From positions 816,063 through 880,062 of the forward strand of contig JACESU010000001.1 in the NCBI GenBank assembly GCA_013911655.1: a stretch of 64,000 bases of DNA. Direction: 5' to 3'. Position 1 is the first letter of the stretch, and each line of letters opens with the position of its first letter. This stretch comes from Alphaproteobacteria bacterium (GTDB lineage Bacteria > Pseudomonadota > Alphaproteobacteria > Caedimonadales > UBA1908). Below are positions 36,654 through 46,357 of this stretch, one piece after another. A model generated the notes under the pieces. The model searched no databases. It saw only the letters and a program-made list of their open reading frames with translations, and had not been told where the DNA came from. Made by a program: the position numbers and the translations under genes.

Positions 36654-38558
36654 TTACTTACCCATTCGTTTTCTACGGTAGGTGCCTTCCTCCGCCAAGT
36701 ATTTCTCTAGAACCATATCAAGCTGCTGAAAACGAAGTGGCTTATTCAAATAATCATCCATTCCAGCGGCAATACATTTTTCCCGGTCCCCCACAAGTGC
36801 ATCAGCTGTCAGGGCGACAATGGGTGTTGCTGGCAATGCTTTCGCCTTTTCGTAATCTCTAATACAAGCCGTTGACTCAAAACCATCCATTTCAGGCATT
36901 TGACAGTCCATTAAAATTAGGTCGTACTCACCCGTTTGGAACATTTCAAATCCGATCCGTCCGTTGTCTGCCATATGAACACCCAGCGCGTATTTTGCCA
37001 GAACTTTTGTAATCAGCATCTGATTGACCTTTACATCCTCTACCACCAAGACTTGTTTATCAGGATATTGGCGAGTGATATCAGCAGACGGCGAGGTGTT
37101 TGGGTCTTTAATATGAAACACTTCATATTTCGTCAAAAATGAAATTTCTCTTTTTTCGTGTCTTGCTTCCATTAAGACTTGGATAAAAGTTTTAACTTCA
37201 CGAGGATAAAACGGTTTTGAAAAAAATCCGCCAATGCCAAGTGTACTCATTTTACTTTGTGAGGGCATCTGCCCTGCGGAAAACATTAAAATACCCAAAC
37301 TGTTTTGCAGTAATGGGTTAGCTTGTATTTTCTCCACAAAATCAAGCCCCGTCATTCCATCCAGACGGTAATCAACAATCAAAAGCTCAAAGGGGTTTCC
37401 TGCCTGTTTTGCCTCTAGTAAAACTTTCATAGCATCGTCTGTGGTTTCGCAAAGATGCGTCCCAAGACCAAAACGCTTTAAGTACCCTTCCATGATGTAC
37501 CCATTAACGGGATAGTCATCTAAAACTAGGGCATTAATCCCCTTTATATCAAAGTCTGAGTAATGGCACGAAATGTGATTTTTTCCCTCTTGAAGAAAAA
37601 GGCTAAAGTGAAAGGCAGATCCCTTCCCTTCTTCGCTTGTAACTTTGATGCTTCCCCCCATCATTTCAATCAAGCTTTTACTAATGGAAAGCCCAAGGCC
37701 AGTACCACCAAACTTACGTGTGGTACCTTCTTCGGCTTGGGTAAATTTGCTAAAAATATAATCAAGCTTATTTTGAGGAATACCGATTCCTGTATCTTCA
37801 ATCCTAAAGCAAAGCTCGATCTGACCTCCTTTGGGCGGCTTGGATTCAACATTCACAAGCACATGCCCTTTGGAGGTAAATTTAATGGCGTTTCCTGCCA
37901 AGTTAATGATAATTTGCCGAATTCTTAGAGGATCTCCTGTTAAGAATTGTGGAACACTCGGATCCACATTCACAAGAAGCTCAATGCACTTTTCTTGTGT
38001 TTTGAGACGAATCAAATCAGTAATATCTTCAAGCAGGGTATACAAATTGAAACTGATAGGATCAAGCTGTAGTTTTTCAGCTTCAATTTTTGAAAGATCT
38101 AAAATATCATTGATGATATCTAAAAGATTTTCCGCTGATTTTTGAATAATTTGCGCAGTATTACGTTGTTCGGGCGTCAAATTCATTTCTAAAAGGAGCG
38201 ATGTCATCCCAAGAACACCGTTCATGGGTGTTCTGATTTCATGGCTCATGTTAGCCAAAAAATCACTTTTTGCACGACTCGCACGCTCAGCAGTCTCTTT
38301 CGCACATGTCATTTCAGCAGTACGTTTTTTTACTTCTTCTTCAAGATGTGTTTTTTGAAAGGTAATCTCTGAATATTGCTCAGACATTTCATCAGACATA
38401 AGTTGCAATGTCCGCTCCGCTCGAAGACGTGCTTGCTCGAAATCTTCATAGGCTTGACTCACCAAAGGCAATAGAGAGGCAACATTTACATGCCCTTCTT
38501 GATCCGTAGCTTTCTTCACTTGCCTTTGTAGAATGCGGTGTAACGTATCGTCTCCCAT
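36654..38558 (-). CDS. Soluble hybrid histidine kinase with two receiver domains
   Basis: 634 residues and no membrane segment. Residues 1-100 contain a helical linker ([20 protein letters not shown] followed by [12 protein letters not shown]), a pattern I associate with kinases paired with FIST sensors. HisKA has the phospho-His in [16 protein letters not shown]; HATPase has [10 protein letters not shown] and DTGIGIPQ and GTGLGLSIS. Receiver 1 (about 345-460) has [14 protein letters not shown]; receiver 2 (about 505-620) has [15 protein letters not shown] with FSKPF/LNKPL lysines. It follows the FIST gene by 24 bases. With no sensor of its own it is probably controlled by that protein. Confidence 0.93.
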   Translation of the reverse strand: MGDDTLHRILQRQVKKATDQEGHVNVASLLPLVSQAYEDFEQARLRAERTLQLMSDEMSEQYSEITFQKTHLEEEVKKRTAEMTCAKETAERASRAKSDFLANMSHEIRTPMNGVLGMTSLLLEMNLTPEQRNTAQIIQKSAENLLDIINDILDLSKIEAEKLQLDPISFNLYTLLEDITDLIRLKTQEKCIELLVNVDPSVPQFLTGDPLRIRQIIINLAGNAIKFTSKGHVLVNVESKPPKGGQIELCFRIEDTGIGIPQNKLDYIFSKFTQAEEGTTRKFGGTGLGLSISKSLIEMMGGSIKVTSEEGKGSAFHFSLFLQEGKNHISCHYSDFDIKGINALVLDDYPVNGYIMEGYLKRFGLGTHLCETTDDAMKVLLEAKQAGNPFELLIVDYRLDGMTGLDFVEKIQANPLLQNSLGILMFSAGQMPSQSKMSTLGIGGFFSKPFYPREVKTFIQVLMEARHEKREISFLTKYEVFHIKDPNTSPSADITRQYPDKQVLVVEDVKVNQMLITKVLAKYALGVHMADNGRIGFEMFQTGEYDLILMDCQMPEMDGFESTACIRDYEKAKALPATPIVALTADALVGDREKCIAAGMDDYLNKPLRFQQLDMVLEKYLAEEGTYRRKRMGK

Positions 38559-38582
38559 AATGCCTGTCCTTTACTTTCTGAC

Positions 38583-39740
38583 CTATGCTTGGGTGCGTTC
38601 TGAAAGGAGTGTAATTGTCATGGTTTGATTGTGAAATCCACACTTGCCGGTAGACCTATGGTGCCCTATTTCTCCGTACGAATAATAACCAATGGTTGAA
38701 ACCCTTTTATCAAACCGCTCTTCTATCGCTTCTACTTCGTCTGCAACCGATTGTCCCATAAGAACTTTTCGGCCAATACAGCTGACAAGAAGGGCAACTG
38801 CTTTTTGGCCTTCACTTTCTTCTAAAGAGGAATGTTTTATGGCCAGTGACGCCGCCTCTTCAGCACCGTCAATAAGATGATTAAAATCCCCCTTCATCAA
38901 CCGCGCCACATATCCCTGAGGTACGTCGCCCGCAAAAATAAGAGACTGATCTTCCTCGTTCATGCCAATAATCGTACGAACGATATCGTGATCAGACCCT
39001 TTGTCTGGGCGAATGTTTAAAGGGAAATAAAGCGCGCTTCTTGGAAGATCTTTGGCCTCTTCACCTAAATATTCCTTGTAAAGTTTTAAGGCCGGCTTTC
39101 CATCAAGTTCATAAAGGATATTGTTTTCTGCTTTTGAAATCACGCGCTCAGGTCCAAAAGGATCCCATCCTCCGACACTCCCATAACTGACCTCAACGCT
39201 GTCACCATAAAAGCCAACAGCGGCAATGACTTTGTCAGAAATGCTTTCATCAAGCCCCACAAAGGTCTGACCAAACTGTGCGTCCATATCAGCAGCAAAT
39301 CCCCCCGTCACAATCACATGTTCAGGGATCATTTCAAAAAAACCTTTAACCAAATCACTGCCGATAACATAGGATCCCACACTGAGCACAAAAATTGATT
39401 TGAGATCTGGTGCGTTTAAGGCTTCTCCTAAATGTTTCCCAACGGCAAAAGAATCTTCCATCTTGTCAATAGTCGCCTGCGCGCTTTTTACTCGAAATTC
39501 ACGGGGTTCAATGGCCGTGACCACAAGGGTATTTTCTTGGACCTCTCCATTAAAAATTTCCCCCCCAGAGCTACACCCCAGAAGAAGTGCATTAGAATAG
39601 TGGGACTTGAGTTCTTTTAGCACGTTGCCATCTTCTAAGAGATGCTTTGCTGCGAAATAGATCACAACTGCTGCTTGTTGAAGAGAGGGCTCTGCGCTCC
39701 ATCCCCTTGACTCTTGCCATGTTAGATGCTCAACCTTCAT
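38583..39740 (-). CDS. FIST-domain sensor protein (NosP-like)
   Basis: 385 residues with FIST N (about 30-225; LLLGCSSGGEIFNGEVQENT, FVLSVGSYVIGSDLVKGFFE) and FIST C (about 230-370; LPRSALYFPLNIRP, QKAVALLVSCIGRKVLMGQS, GYYSYGEIGH). FIST proteins are intracellular ligand sensors; some, called NosP, bind haem and nitric oxide and regulate a neighbouring histidine kinase. Its ATG overlaps the end of the MHYT kinase gene by 11 bases, and a hybrid kinase follows, so the three are translationally linked. The ligand is not visible in the sequence. Confidence 0.92.
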   Translation of the reverse strand: MKVEHLTWQESRGWSAEPSLQQAAVVIYFAAKHLLEDGNVLKELKSHYSNALLLGCSSGGEIFNGEVQENTLVVTAIEPREFRVKSAQATIDKMEDSFAVGKHLGEALNAPDLKSIFVLSVGSYVIGSDLVKGFFEMIPEHVIVTGGFAADMDAQFGQTFVGLDESISDKVIAAVGFYGDSVEVSYGSVGGWDPFGPERVISKAENNILYELDGKPALKLYKEYLGEEAKDLPRSALYFPLNIRPDKGSDHDIVRTIIGMNEEDQSLIFAGDVPQGYVARLMKGDFNHLIDGAEEAASLAIKHSSLEESEGQKAVALLVSCIGRKVLMGQSVADEVEAIEERFDKRVSTIGYYSYGEIGHHRSTGKCGFHNQTMTITLLSERTQA

Positions 39741-42700
39741 GAATTCTGCCCTCCTGTCTTTGTATGGGTTTATTCTCTAGCCATTCTTCCAAAGCTTTTG
39801 CCAGCTGGGGAAACCGAATGGGTTTATTCAAATAGTCATCCATCCCTGCCGCCAAACATTTTTCCCGGTCCCCCACAAGCGCGTCCGCTGTCAGCGCCAC
39901 AATGGGGATGTGCCCAATATTTCTTTGCGCTTCAAATTGTCGGATCACTTTTGTGGCCTCAAAGCCATCCATTTCTGGCATCTGACAATCCATAAAAATC
40001 ATGTCATAATCACCCGTTTGGAACATTTCAAATCCGATCCGTCCGTTATCTGCGATTTCCACCGCAAGATCATGCTTTGTGAGAATTTTTGTAATCAACA
40101 TCTGATTTACTTTAACGTCCTCTACAACAAGCACGCGCTTTCCGGTATATTTTTTATTTTCTTTTTGATCACCATTCATGACGATATCAGGATTTTGTAA
40201 ACGAAGTACTTCTTGTTTTGTCAAAAACGGAATAGCCTTGTTGTTCTTTTTAGCCTCCATCAACACCTGTAAAAACGCTTTAACTTCTTGGGGATAGAAG
40301 GGCTTTGAAAAGAATGAAGCGATTCCTGCTTGTTCAAGTTTGCTTTGGGAGGGCATTTGTGCAGCTGAAAACATCAAAAGGATCAAACTATTTTTAAGCC
40401 CTTCATCCTTTTGAATTTCTTTCGCAAACTCGAGACCCGTCATCCCCTCAAGATAGTAATCCACAAATGCCATGTGGTACGGTGAGCCCATATCTTGAGC
40501 ATTGTGCACCTCTTTGAGCGCATCTTCCGCCGTCCTAGTAAGAAATACGTCAATGCCAAAACGATCAAGGTATTGCTTCATGATTTCAGCATTGACGGCG
40601 TAATCGTCAATCACAATGGCACGAAGACCCTTAAGGTCATAGCCTGTGTCTTTAAACTGCGCTTTACTGGCAGTGCCTTCTTTTAAGATTAAGGTGAAAT
40701 GAAAGACAGAGCCTTGACCTTCCACACTTGAAACATCCACGGTGCCTTCCATCATTTCTATCAGACTTTTACTAATGGAAAGTCCAAGACCTGTTCCTCC
40801 AAACTTCCTTGTTGTCCCCTCTTCTGCTTGGGTAAACTTGCTGAAAATATAGGCGATTTTTTCTTGAGGAATACCAATACCTGTATCTTCAACGCGGAAA
40901 TCTAGACAAAGACGGCCATCCTCTCTTTTCACAGAAGAAACCGCAATCATCACATGACCTTTAGACGTGAATTTTGTCGCATTTCCCACAAGATTCAAAA
41001 GAATCTGCCGCACGCGTACAGGATCGCCCTGTAAAAATTGTGGGACAGTTGGATCAACATGTACCAAAAGTTCTATAGCTTTTTCTTGGGTTTTCAATTT
41101 AATAAGATCTGTCAGATCCTCAAGAAGTGTGTAAAGATTAAAGTCGATGGTCTCTAGCTGTAACTTTTCCGCTTCAATTTTTGATAAATCTAAAATATCG
41201 TTAATAATATCAAGAAGATTTTCTGCTGACTTTTGAATAATGAGCGCTGTGCTTTTTTGCTCTTGTGTAAGATCCATATCAAGAAGCAGAGCTGTCATTC
41301 CTAAAACACCGTTCATGGGCGTTCTAATTTCGTGACTCATATTGGCCAAGAAATCACTTTTTGCTCTATTCGCATGCTCTGCAAGTTCCTTAGAGCGTTT
41401 TAATTCTTTAGTATAGCTTTGTAGAGATTTCTCATGAAGCTTATGGGACGTAATATCATTACAATAGATAATGTACGACTCTCTTTTAGAGGCCACCATT
41501 TTGAGGATTTTAAATTCATAGAAATGACTATTCAGCTTCACCTCTTCTTCTGTCGAAGATAAGTTTTTTTCTAACATTTTTAATTGAATAATCTTATAAG
41601 CACTCTTTACTAAAGGATGAAAAGAGGTTGATTCCATAAGCGTTGGAAATCGGTTCAAGGCACTCTGGTTTGCATACACGACGCCCTTTCCTACCATAAC
41701 CTCAAAAATAGGCATTGGATCATTTTCAGGGAAAAGGGCGAGCCGCTCTATTTCTTGTTTCCATTTTTTGATACTTCGAATCGAGTAATACCAGGACAAT
41801 CCTAGAATCGTCACTGCTGGAATCAAGACATAGAACGTAGACATGTTCTGCTCGCCTATCTTGATAATGTCCTTTTCTAGAAGGGCAAAACTAGCAGTCG
41901 CTTCAAAGGCAGATAAGGCACTCTCGATATGCTCGCGCATCGAGAGAACATTTTGACAAACGTAAGCCACAAGGCAAAAAGACAAGAGCAAGCTGATGTA
42001 AAGAAGCGCCTGTGGAAAGTCGCCTATTTTGCCACGCTTTTTTGCAGCTGCAAGTTGCTTTAGATGAGTTGAAAACGCGAGAGAAGACCCAAGACTTAAG
42101 GAGGTCATAATGGTAATGGCATAGGCAAGCTTATCAAAAGACTGGTCGCTGGCATACCGACAATCCGCAAACGGAACGAAGACTGAGGCCGCCATTCCTG
42201 TATAGTGCATACCGCAAATGGCGGCCCCCATAATAGCTGAGGCGCCTATCATATAGGGCGTGCGTTTAGGCCCTTTGGGAATATTAAAAGCAATCATAAG
42301 GGCAGCGCCCGACGCGACAACAGCGATCAACGCTGAGAGAGCAAAAAGACCCGGTTTATAGAGAAGTGTTGCATCCATTTCCATAGCAGCCATGCCGACA
42401 TAGTGCATCAGGCAAATTCCTGTTCCCAAAAGAATAGAACTAACCCCGATGGTTTTCACACTCGGTGTGTTATCCCGGATAATCTCAAAAACGAAATAAG
42501 CAACCGCCATCGCCACAAGAAGGGAAAAAAGCGTAAGTTCTGTGTCATAATGCATCAGCATTCGCATTTTGAAAGATAGCATTCCAATAAAATGCATGGA
42601 CCAAATTCCGACGCCAAAAACAAAACTGCCACATGCCATGACAACACTTTGTTTGATAACAAGCTTTTTACTTCTAAGGTGCGTCACAAGATCTAAGGCA

Positions 42701-42813
42701 AAATACGAAGAGATCGTTGCCACAAGGTATGAAAAAATCACAAAGGTGACGTCATAGGTGCCGTGTTCAGCATTTAATGGAATATTTTCTATAAAAAACG
42801 AAGACACTAACAT
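39730..42813 (-). CDS. MHYT-domain membrane hybrid histidine kinase with two receiver domains
   Basis: 1,027 residues. The N-terminal MHYT sensor has three MHxxGM motifs on membrane helices (IWSMHFIGML, CLMHYVGMAAME, CGMHYTGMAAS), proposed in the family to bind copper and sense O2, CO or NO. Another membrane segment follows near residue 325, then a PAS-like region. HisKA carries [17 protein letters not shown], HATPase NLVGNATKFT and [11 protein letters not shown]. Two receiver domains have MAFVDYYLEGMTG and [15 protein letters not shown]. The kinase core is close to that of the gene at 36654-38558, so they are paralogs. It is first in the minus-strand operon. Confidence 0.95.
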   Translation of the reverse strand: MLVSSFFIENIPLNAEHGTYDVTFVIFSYLVATISSYFALDLVTHLRSKKLVIKQSVVMACGSFVFGVGIWSMHFIGMLSFKMRMLMHYDTELTLFSLLVAMAVAYFVFEIIRDNTPSVKTIGVSSILLGTGICLMHYVGMAAMEMDATLLYKPGLFALSALIAVVASGAALMIAFNIPKGPKRTPYMIGASAIMGAAICGMHYTGMAASVFVPFADCRYASDQSFDKLAYAITIMTSLSLGSSLAFSTHLKQLAAAKKRGKIGDFPQALLYISLLLSFCLVAYVCQNVLSMREHIESALSAFEATASFALLEKDIIKIGEQNMSTFYVLIPAVTILGLSWYYSIRSIKKWKQEIERLALFPENDPMPIFEVMVGKGVVYANQSALNRFPTLMESTSFHPLVKSAYKIIQLKMLEKNLSSTEEEVKLNSHFYEFKILKMVASKRESYIIYCNDITSHKLHEKSLQSYTKELKRSKELAEHANRAKSDFLANMSHEIRTPMNGVLGMTALLLDMDLTQEQKSTALIIQKSAENLLDIINDILDLSKIEAEKLQLETIDFNLYTLLEDLTDLIKLKTQEKAIELLVHVDPTVPQFLQGDPVRVRQILLNLVGNATKFTSKGHVMIAVSSVKREDGRLCLDFRVEDTGIGIPQEKIAYIFSKFTQAEEGTTRKFGGTGLGLSISKSLIEMMEGTVDVSSVEGQGSVFHFTLILKEGTASKAQFKDTGYDLKGLRAIVIDDYAVNAEIMKQYLDRFGIDVFLTRTAEDALKEVHNAQDMGSPYHMAFVDYYLEGMTGLEFAKEIQKDEGLKNSLILLMFSAAQMPSQSKLEQAGIASFFSKPFYPQEVKAFLQVLMEAKKNNKAIPFLTKQEVLRLQNPDIVMNGDQKENKKYTGKRVLVVEDVKVNQMLITKILTKHDLAVEIADNGRIGFEMFQTGDYDMIFMDCQMPEMDGFEATKVIRQFEAQRNIGHIPIVALTADALVGDREKCLAAGMDDYLNKPIRFPQLAKALEEWLENKPIQRQEGRIHEG

Positions 42814-42830
42814 GTTTTTTTTAAACCTTT

Positions 42831-42845
42831 TTTAAAAAAAAGCGC
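42831..42845 (+). promoter_or_regulatory. TTAA-N7-TTAA motif (CtrA-like) between divergent signalling operons
   Basis: TTAA, ACCTTTT, TTAA matches the CtrA spacing exactly. It lies 18 bases before the MHYT kinase start and 70 bases before the response regulator start, where it could act on both. The A/T-run context makes chance fairly likely. Confidence 0.35.
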
Positions 42846-42914
42846 GAATATCTTGCGCTACCTCCCACTAGTACTTTATCATCATAGGATGGAGGCAAGA
42901 AAAGGTTTTTATGA

Positions 42915-43781
42915 ATGCTCGTTAAATCTATTGACCGAGACGCAGAAAAAGTCTTGATGGATACAGTAGACGCGTGTGCACGCATGCCCTCGCAAAAAGG
43001 GCAGATCCTTTTTTGTGCCTTTTCTGCATTAGAAGAATCCATTCCTCCGAAGGTGTTAAATGAAACACTCAAAAGCGTTTTAAGCGACCAGGAAGCTGAG
43101 TGTTATGTGTGCTCAGACCGAGATACTTTTATTTACTGGAAAACTTCCTTAGAGAACGAACACTCTCTAATCATAAAAGCCATTCAAGATAATTACCCTC
43201 GAGCGTTTTTATCGGTAAGACCCGATAAAATTTTCAAATCCTTTAATACGTCTACTGAAATCGAAGATCTTCGCTCTATGATTCTTGGCAAAATTGCGCT
43301 CCTCACAAAAACAACGAGTCCACAAGAACAAAAACAGAATCTCTTGTCTTTAAGCCCTCTTCAAAGTACGCTCCTTAAAAAAGCGCAAGAACGGCGTGCA
43401 ACTCGTTCAAAAACAGAAATCCTTGTTGTAGAAGATCAAGATTTTTCCAGAAAACTCTTGATGGGACTCATGCAAAAAGAACACCTTTGCTATGGGGCGA
43501 AAAATGCAGCAGAAGCAATACAGTATTTTGTGGAACAAGCGCCTGATATTATTTTTCTCGATATTGAACTACCCGACCATGACGGACACTGTCTTGCAAA
43601 ACTCTTTAGACAGCTAGATACGCGTGCGTTCATTGTCATGGTGACAGGAAACAATTATCAAAAAGATGTGGACCGTGCCAAAGAAAACGGCGTGAATGGC
43701 TTTATTGCAAAACCTTATAATAAACAGAGCATCTATAATGCAGTTCAAAGTTTTTTACAATCAAAACAAGGAAGGGCGTAA
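42915..43781 (+). CDS. Response regulator with C-terminal receiver and uncharacterised N-terminal domain
   Basis: 288 residues. Residues about 168-285 form a receiver: EILVVEDQDFSRKLLMGL (acidic pair), IIFLDIELPDHDGHCLA (phospho-Asp), VMVTGNN and FIAKPYN (Lys). Residues 1-165 have no recognised family; AECYVCSDRDTFIYWK and the preceding strands suggest an alpha/beta fold. A receiver at the C-terminus behind an unknown domain is unusual. The gene starts the plus-strand operon divergent from the kinases and ends one base before the HPt gene. Confidence 0.87.
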   Translation: MLVKSIDRDAEKVLMDTVDACARMPSQKGQILFCAFSALEESIPPKVLNETLKSVLSDQEAECYVCSDRDTFIYWKTSLENEHSLIIKAIQDNYPRAFLSVRPDKIFKSFNTSTEIEDLRSMILGKIALLTKTTSPQEQKQNLLSLSPLQSTLLKKAQERRATRSKTEILVVEDQDFSRKLLMGLMQKEHLCYGAKNAAEAIQYFVEQAPDIIFLDIELPDHDGHCLAKLFRQLDTRAFIVMVTGNNYQKDVDRAKENGVNGFIAKPYNKQSIYNAVQSFLQSKQGRA

Positions 43782-43782
43782 T

Positions 43783-44118
43783 ATGGAAACACCCGTGAAT
43801 TTGGATAACTTACGCGAAATGACTGATGGAGACCGCGAGTTAGAAGAAGCCTTGTTTCAAGAATTTTTCTCTTCAGCAGCAGAGTTGCTCTCGCAACTAA
43901 CTCAAGCTGTGCAAACAAACAACACCGAGGGATGGCGCGCTGCAGCGCATGCGCTTAAAGGAACTTCTTATAACTTGGGTGCAAAAAAACTCGGTGATTA
44001 TTGTAAAATTGCCCAAGAACAGAATGACGCTTCTCGCAATACGAAAGAAGAGATCCTTCAAAATATTAGCAGCGAATATGAACGCGTGCGCGCCTATATT
44101 GATGCAGGGGAGTATTAA
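43783..44118 (+). CDS. Free-standing histidine phosphotransfer (HPt) protein
   Basis: 111 residues from the ATG at 43783, with AAGGAAGGG upstream. The HPt motif RAAAHALKGTSYNLGAKKLG includes the phospho-His in HALKG. It is a four-helix bundle that relays phosphate between receiver domains of hybrid kinases and response regulators. One base separates it from the response regulator gene and three from the GGDEF-EAL gene, so it should link the two hybrid kinases to the regulator. Confidence 0.93.
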   Translation: METPVNLDNLREMTDGDRELEEALFQEFFSSAAELLSQLTQAVQTNNTEGWRAAAHALKGTSYNLGAKKLGDYCKIAQEQNDASRNTKEEILQNISSEYERVRAYIDAGEY

Positions 44119-44121
44119 TTT

Positions 44122-46008
44122 ATGCTGCATACCTCCTTGCAAGAACAACTCACAAAGGCAGGAGCCAACACAGATTTGCCACCCCTTGCACAGCTATGCG
44201 ACCTTATAAGTGACACTTACTATCGACATGAGCATGAGGTCGAAGAACTTAAGACTTTGCTAAAAGACAAGGTTGCTGAATTGTCCGCAATCATTCACTC
44301 TCTCCCCCAAGGTCTTCTTACCCTTGATGAGTTCGGTTATATCTGTAAAAGCAATAACGCTGCAGAAAATATTGTAAAAACACCGGCCTCTCACATCATT
44401 GGCAGCAACATTCGGCAACTTTGGCCTGATTTTGATTTCAACAGCTTATGCTATAATGGCGGTTTTGATGACGATCTTATCCGCAATTTCTTTAAGAACC
44501 CTATGACCGCCACCATGCGTCTTGGAGATCACACCTATCTTGAAACGCACCTCAGCCTTTCTCCCATTCGCTCAAAGCAAACCCATGTTTTTAGTTGCCT
44601 CTTTTTTCCCAAAACACAAGCTGCCGATTTTCAAAATAAGGACAGCACTTCTCTTGCAAAAAGTTGCGACCCTCTGACGGGCGTTGCTAGTCGTTACACA
44701 TTTTTATCCTATCTTGAGGAGCTCCTCACACATTCTGACGATACGAGCATCTGCGCGCTGCTCTTTATCAACATTGATAAATTTAACAGCATCAACGAGA
44801 AGCTTGGCTTTAAAATAGGTGATGCCCTTCTTCTAGATGTCTGTGATAAAATAAAGAAACTTCTTCGCCCCTCGGATATGCTTGCCCGTGTCGAAAGTGA
44901 TGGTTTTGTAGCACTTCTAAGTAATATAAAAGATTTTTCTTACGCAAGCAAAGTCTCACAGCGACTCCTTGATGCCTTTAAGGACGCAACCCATATTTTA
45001 GATAAACACGTTTCTGTAACCTTAAGTATTGGCATTTGCCCGTTAGTTAATGATCGAGGCTATACAAGCGACGATATTTTACAAAATGCACGGTCTGCTA
45101 TGCGCGAATCTAAAAAGAGTGGCGGCAATAGCCTTACCCTCTTTCAAGATCTTGACCGAAATAGCAGCAAGGAAACAGAAGAACTTGAACGTGAGCTACG
45201 TGTTGCCATCGAGCGAGGTGAAATCATCCTCTACTACCAACCTATTGTTGATTTGGCGACCGGAAAACTAGCCGGCTTCGAAGGACTTGCCAGATGGATA
45301 CACCCGCAAAGAGGGTTTATTCCTCCAGACAAGTTTATTGCCCTTGCAGAAGATACTGGCCTTATTTTGCCTTTGGGGCTTTCCGTGATGAAACGTGCTT
45401 GCCAGCAGACTCTTACTTGGAGAAAAACCTATCCTTTTGACATCTTTGTTTCCGTCAATCTTTCTGCAAAGCAAATTCTGGACAAAGAAGCTTGTGATGA
45501 GATCATTGAGACATTGATTTCTGCAAAACTCCCCCCCCACTCCTTGAAAATAGAGTTTACAGAAACGGTTGTTCTAAAAGAACTCGATCACATTGCGCAT
45601 TTTTTTCACACAGTCAACGAATTAGAAATTGATCTTTGTATCGATGATTTTGGCACCGGGTATTCTGCCCTAGATTACATTCACCGCTTTAATTTTGACG
45701 TGCTCAAAATAGATAAAAAGTTTATCACGGCCATCACGGATAACGACAAAGATCTTTGGCTTGTGGGTGGCATCGTGTCACTGGCTCATAGTCTTGGCTT
45801 AAAAGTTGTAGCAGAAGGTGTTGAAATACAAGAAGAAATTCTTAGGCTTATTCCTATGGATGTCGATTACATTCAAGGCTACTTCTTCTCAAAACCTATG
45901 AAACATGAAGATGCAACAGCTCTTCTACAAAACGGCGCAAGTTTTCCAACAACGTACTTGACGCAAAAGCCCGATGAACCTTGCTTTGATTTCATTCGGA
46001 ATTTTTAA
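44122..46008 (+). CDS. PAS-GGDEF-EAL protein, probable cyclic-di-GMP phosphodiesterase
   Basis: 628 residues. A PAS-like domain (about 55-170; LPQGLLTLDEFGYICKSNNA) precedes a GGDEF domain (about 180-340) and an EAL domain (about 355-605). The GGDEF signature is replaced by ARVESDGFVALL, so cyclase activity is unlikely. The EAL domain keeps catalytic residues: FEGLARW (E with A to G change), VNLSAKQ, KIEFTETVV, IDDFGTGYSALDYI, LKIDKKFI and VVAEGVE. It probably degrades cyclic-di-GMP, with the inactive GGDEF possibly sensing GTP. It is the last gene in the phosphorelay operon. Confidence 0.92.
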   Translation: MLHTSLQEQLTKAGANTDLPPLAQLCDLISDTYYRHEHEVEELKTLLKDKVAELSAIIHSLPQGLLTLDEFGYICKSNNAAENIVKTPASHIIGSNIRQLWPDFDFNSLCYNGGFDDDLIRNFFKNPMTATMRLGDHTYLETHLSLSPIRSKQTHVFSCLFFPKTQAADFQNKDSTSLAKSCDPLTGVASRYTFLSYLEELLTHSDDTSICALLFINIDKFNSINEKLGFKIGDALLLDVCDKIKKLLRPSDMLARVESDGFVALLSNIKDFSYASKVSQRLLDAFKDATHILDKHVSVTLSIGICPLVNDRGYTSDDILQNARSAMRESKKSGGNSLTLFQDLDRNSSKETEELERELRVAIERGEIILYYQPIVDLATGKLAGFEGLARWIHPQRGFIPPDKFIALAEDTGLILPLGLSVMKRACQQTLTWRKTYPFDIFVSVNLSAKQILDKEACDEIIETLISAKLPPHSLKIEFTETVVLKELDHIAHFFHTVNELEIDLCIDDFGTGYSALDYIHRFNFDVLKIDKKFITAITDNDKDLWLVGGIVSLAHSLGLKVVAEGVEIQEEILRLIPMDVDYIQGYFFSKPMKHEDATALLQNGASFPTTYLTQKPDEPCFDFIRNF

Positions 46009-46273
46009 GAATCTCTTAGATGAAAAATTTACTTTATGAAAATATTTTCAAGCCATAGACCAGTGTCCCACTTATTCAAATCATCTAAATTTTTAAATGG
46101 GTATTTCTCAAGCCTATTAATTAATCATTTATTTTTCTTAATACTACTCTTCCCTAAAGATACGCCTTTCTACGGACCCAAAACCTCAAGGTGATTGAAT
46201 AAGCTATATACGCAACAAGCAATCCGTATCCAATTTCATTTTGTGACAAATGCGCAACATTCTGCATCATAAA

Positions 46274-46288
46274 TTAACCAATTGTTAA
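46274..46288 (+). promoter_or_regulatory. Candidate CtrA box upstream of the first outer-membrane protein gene
   Basis: TTAACCAATTGTTAA has exact TTAA-N7-TTAA spacing, and the first half continues as TTAACCA, the preferred extended half-site. It is 70 bases before the OMP start in a 350-base intergenic region. An RcdA-like protein in this window makes a CtrA system plausible. Confidence 0.5.
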
Positions 46289-46357
46289 CTTTTTTCCACG
46301 CAGTCATCCAAAACTGGATATGGTGAGGGTGTCTTATAGACTTTTATGGAGGAATAG

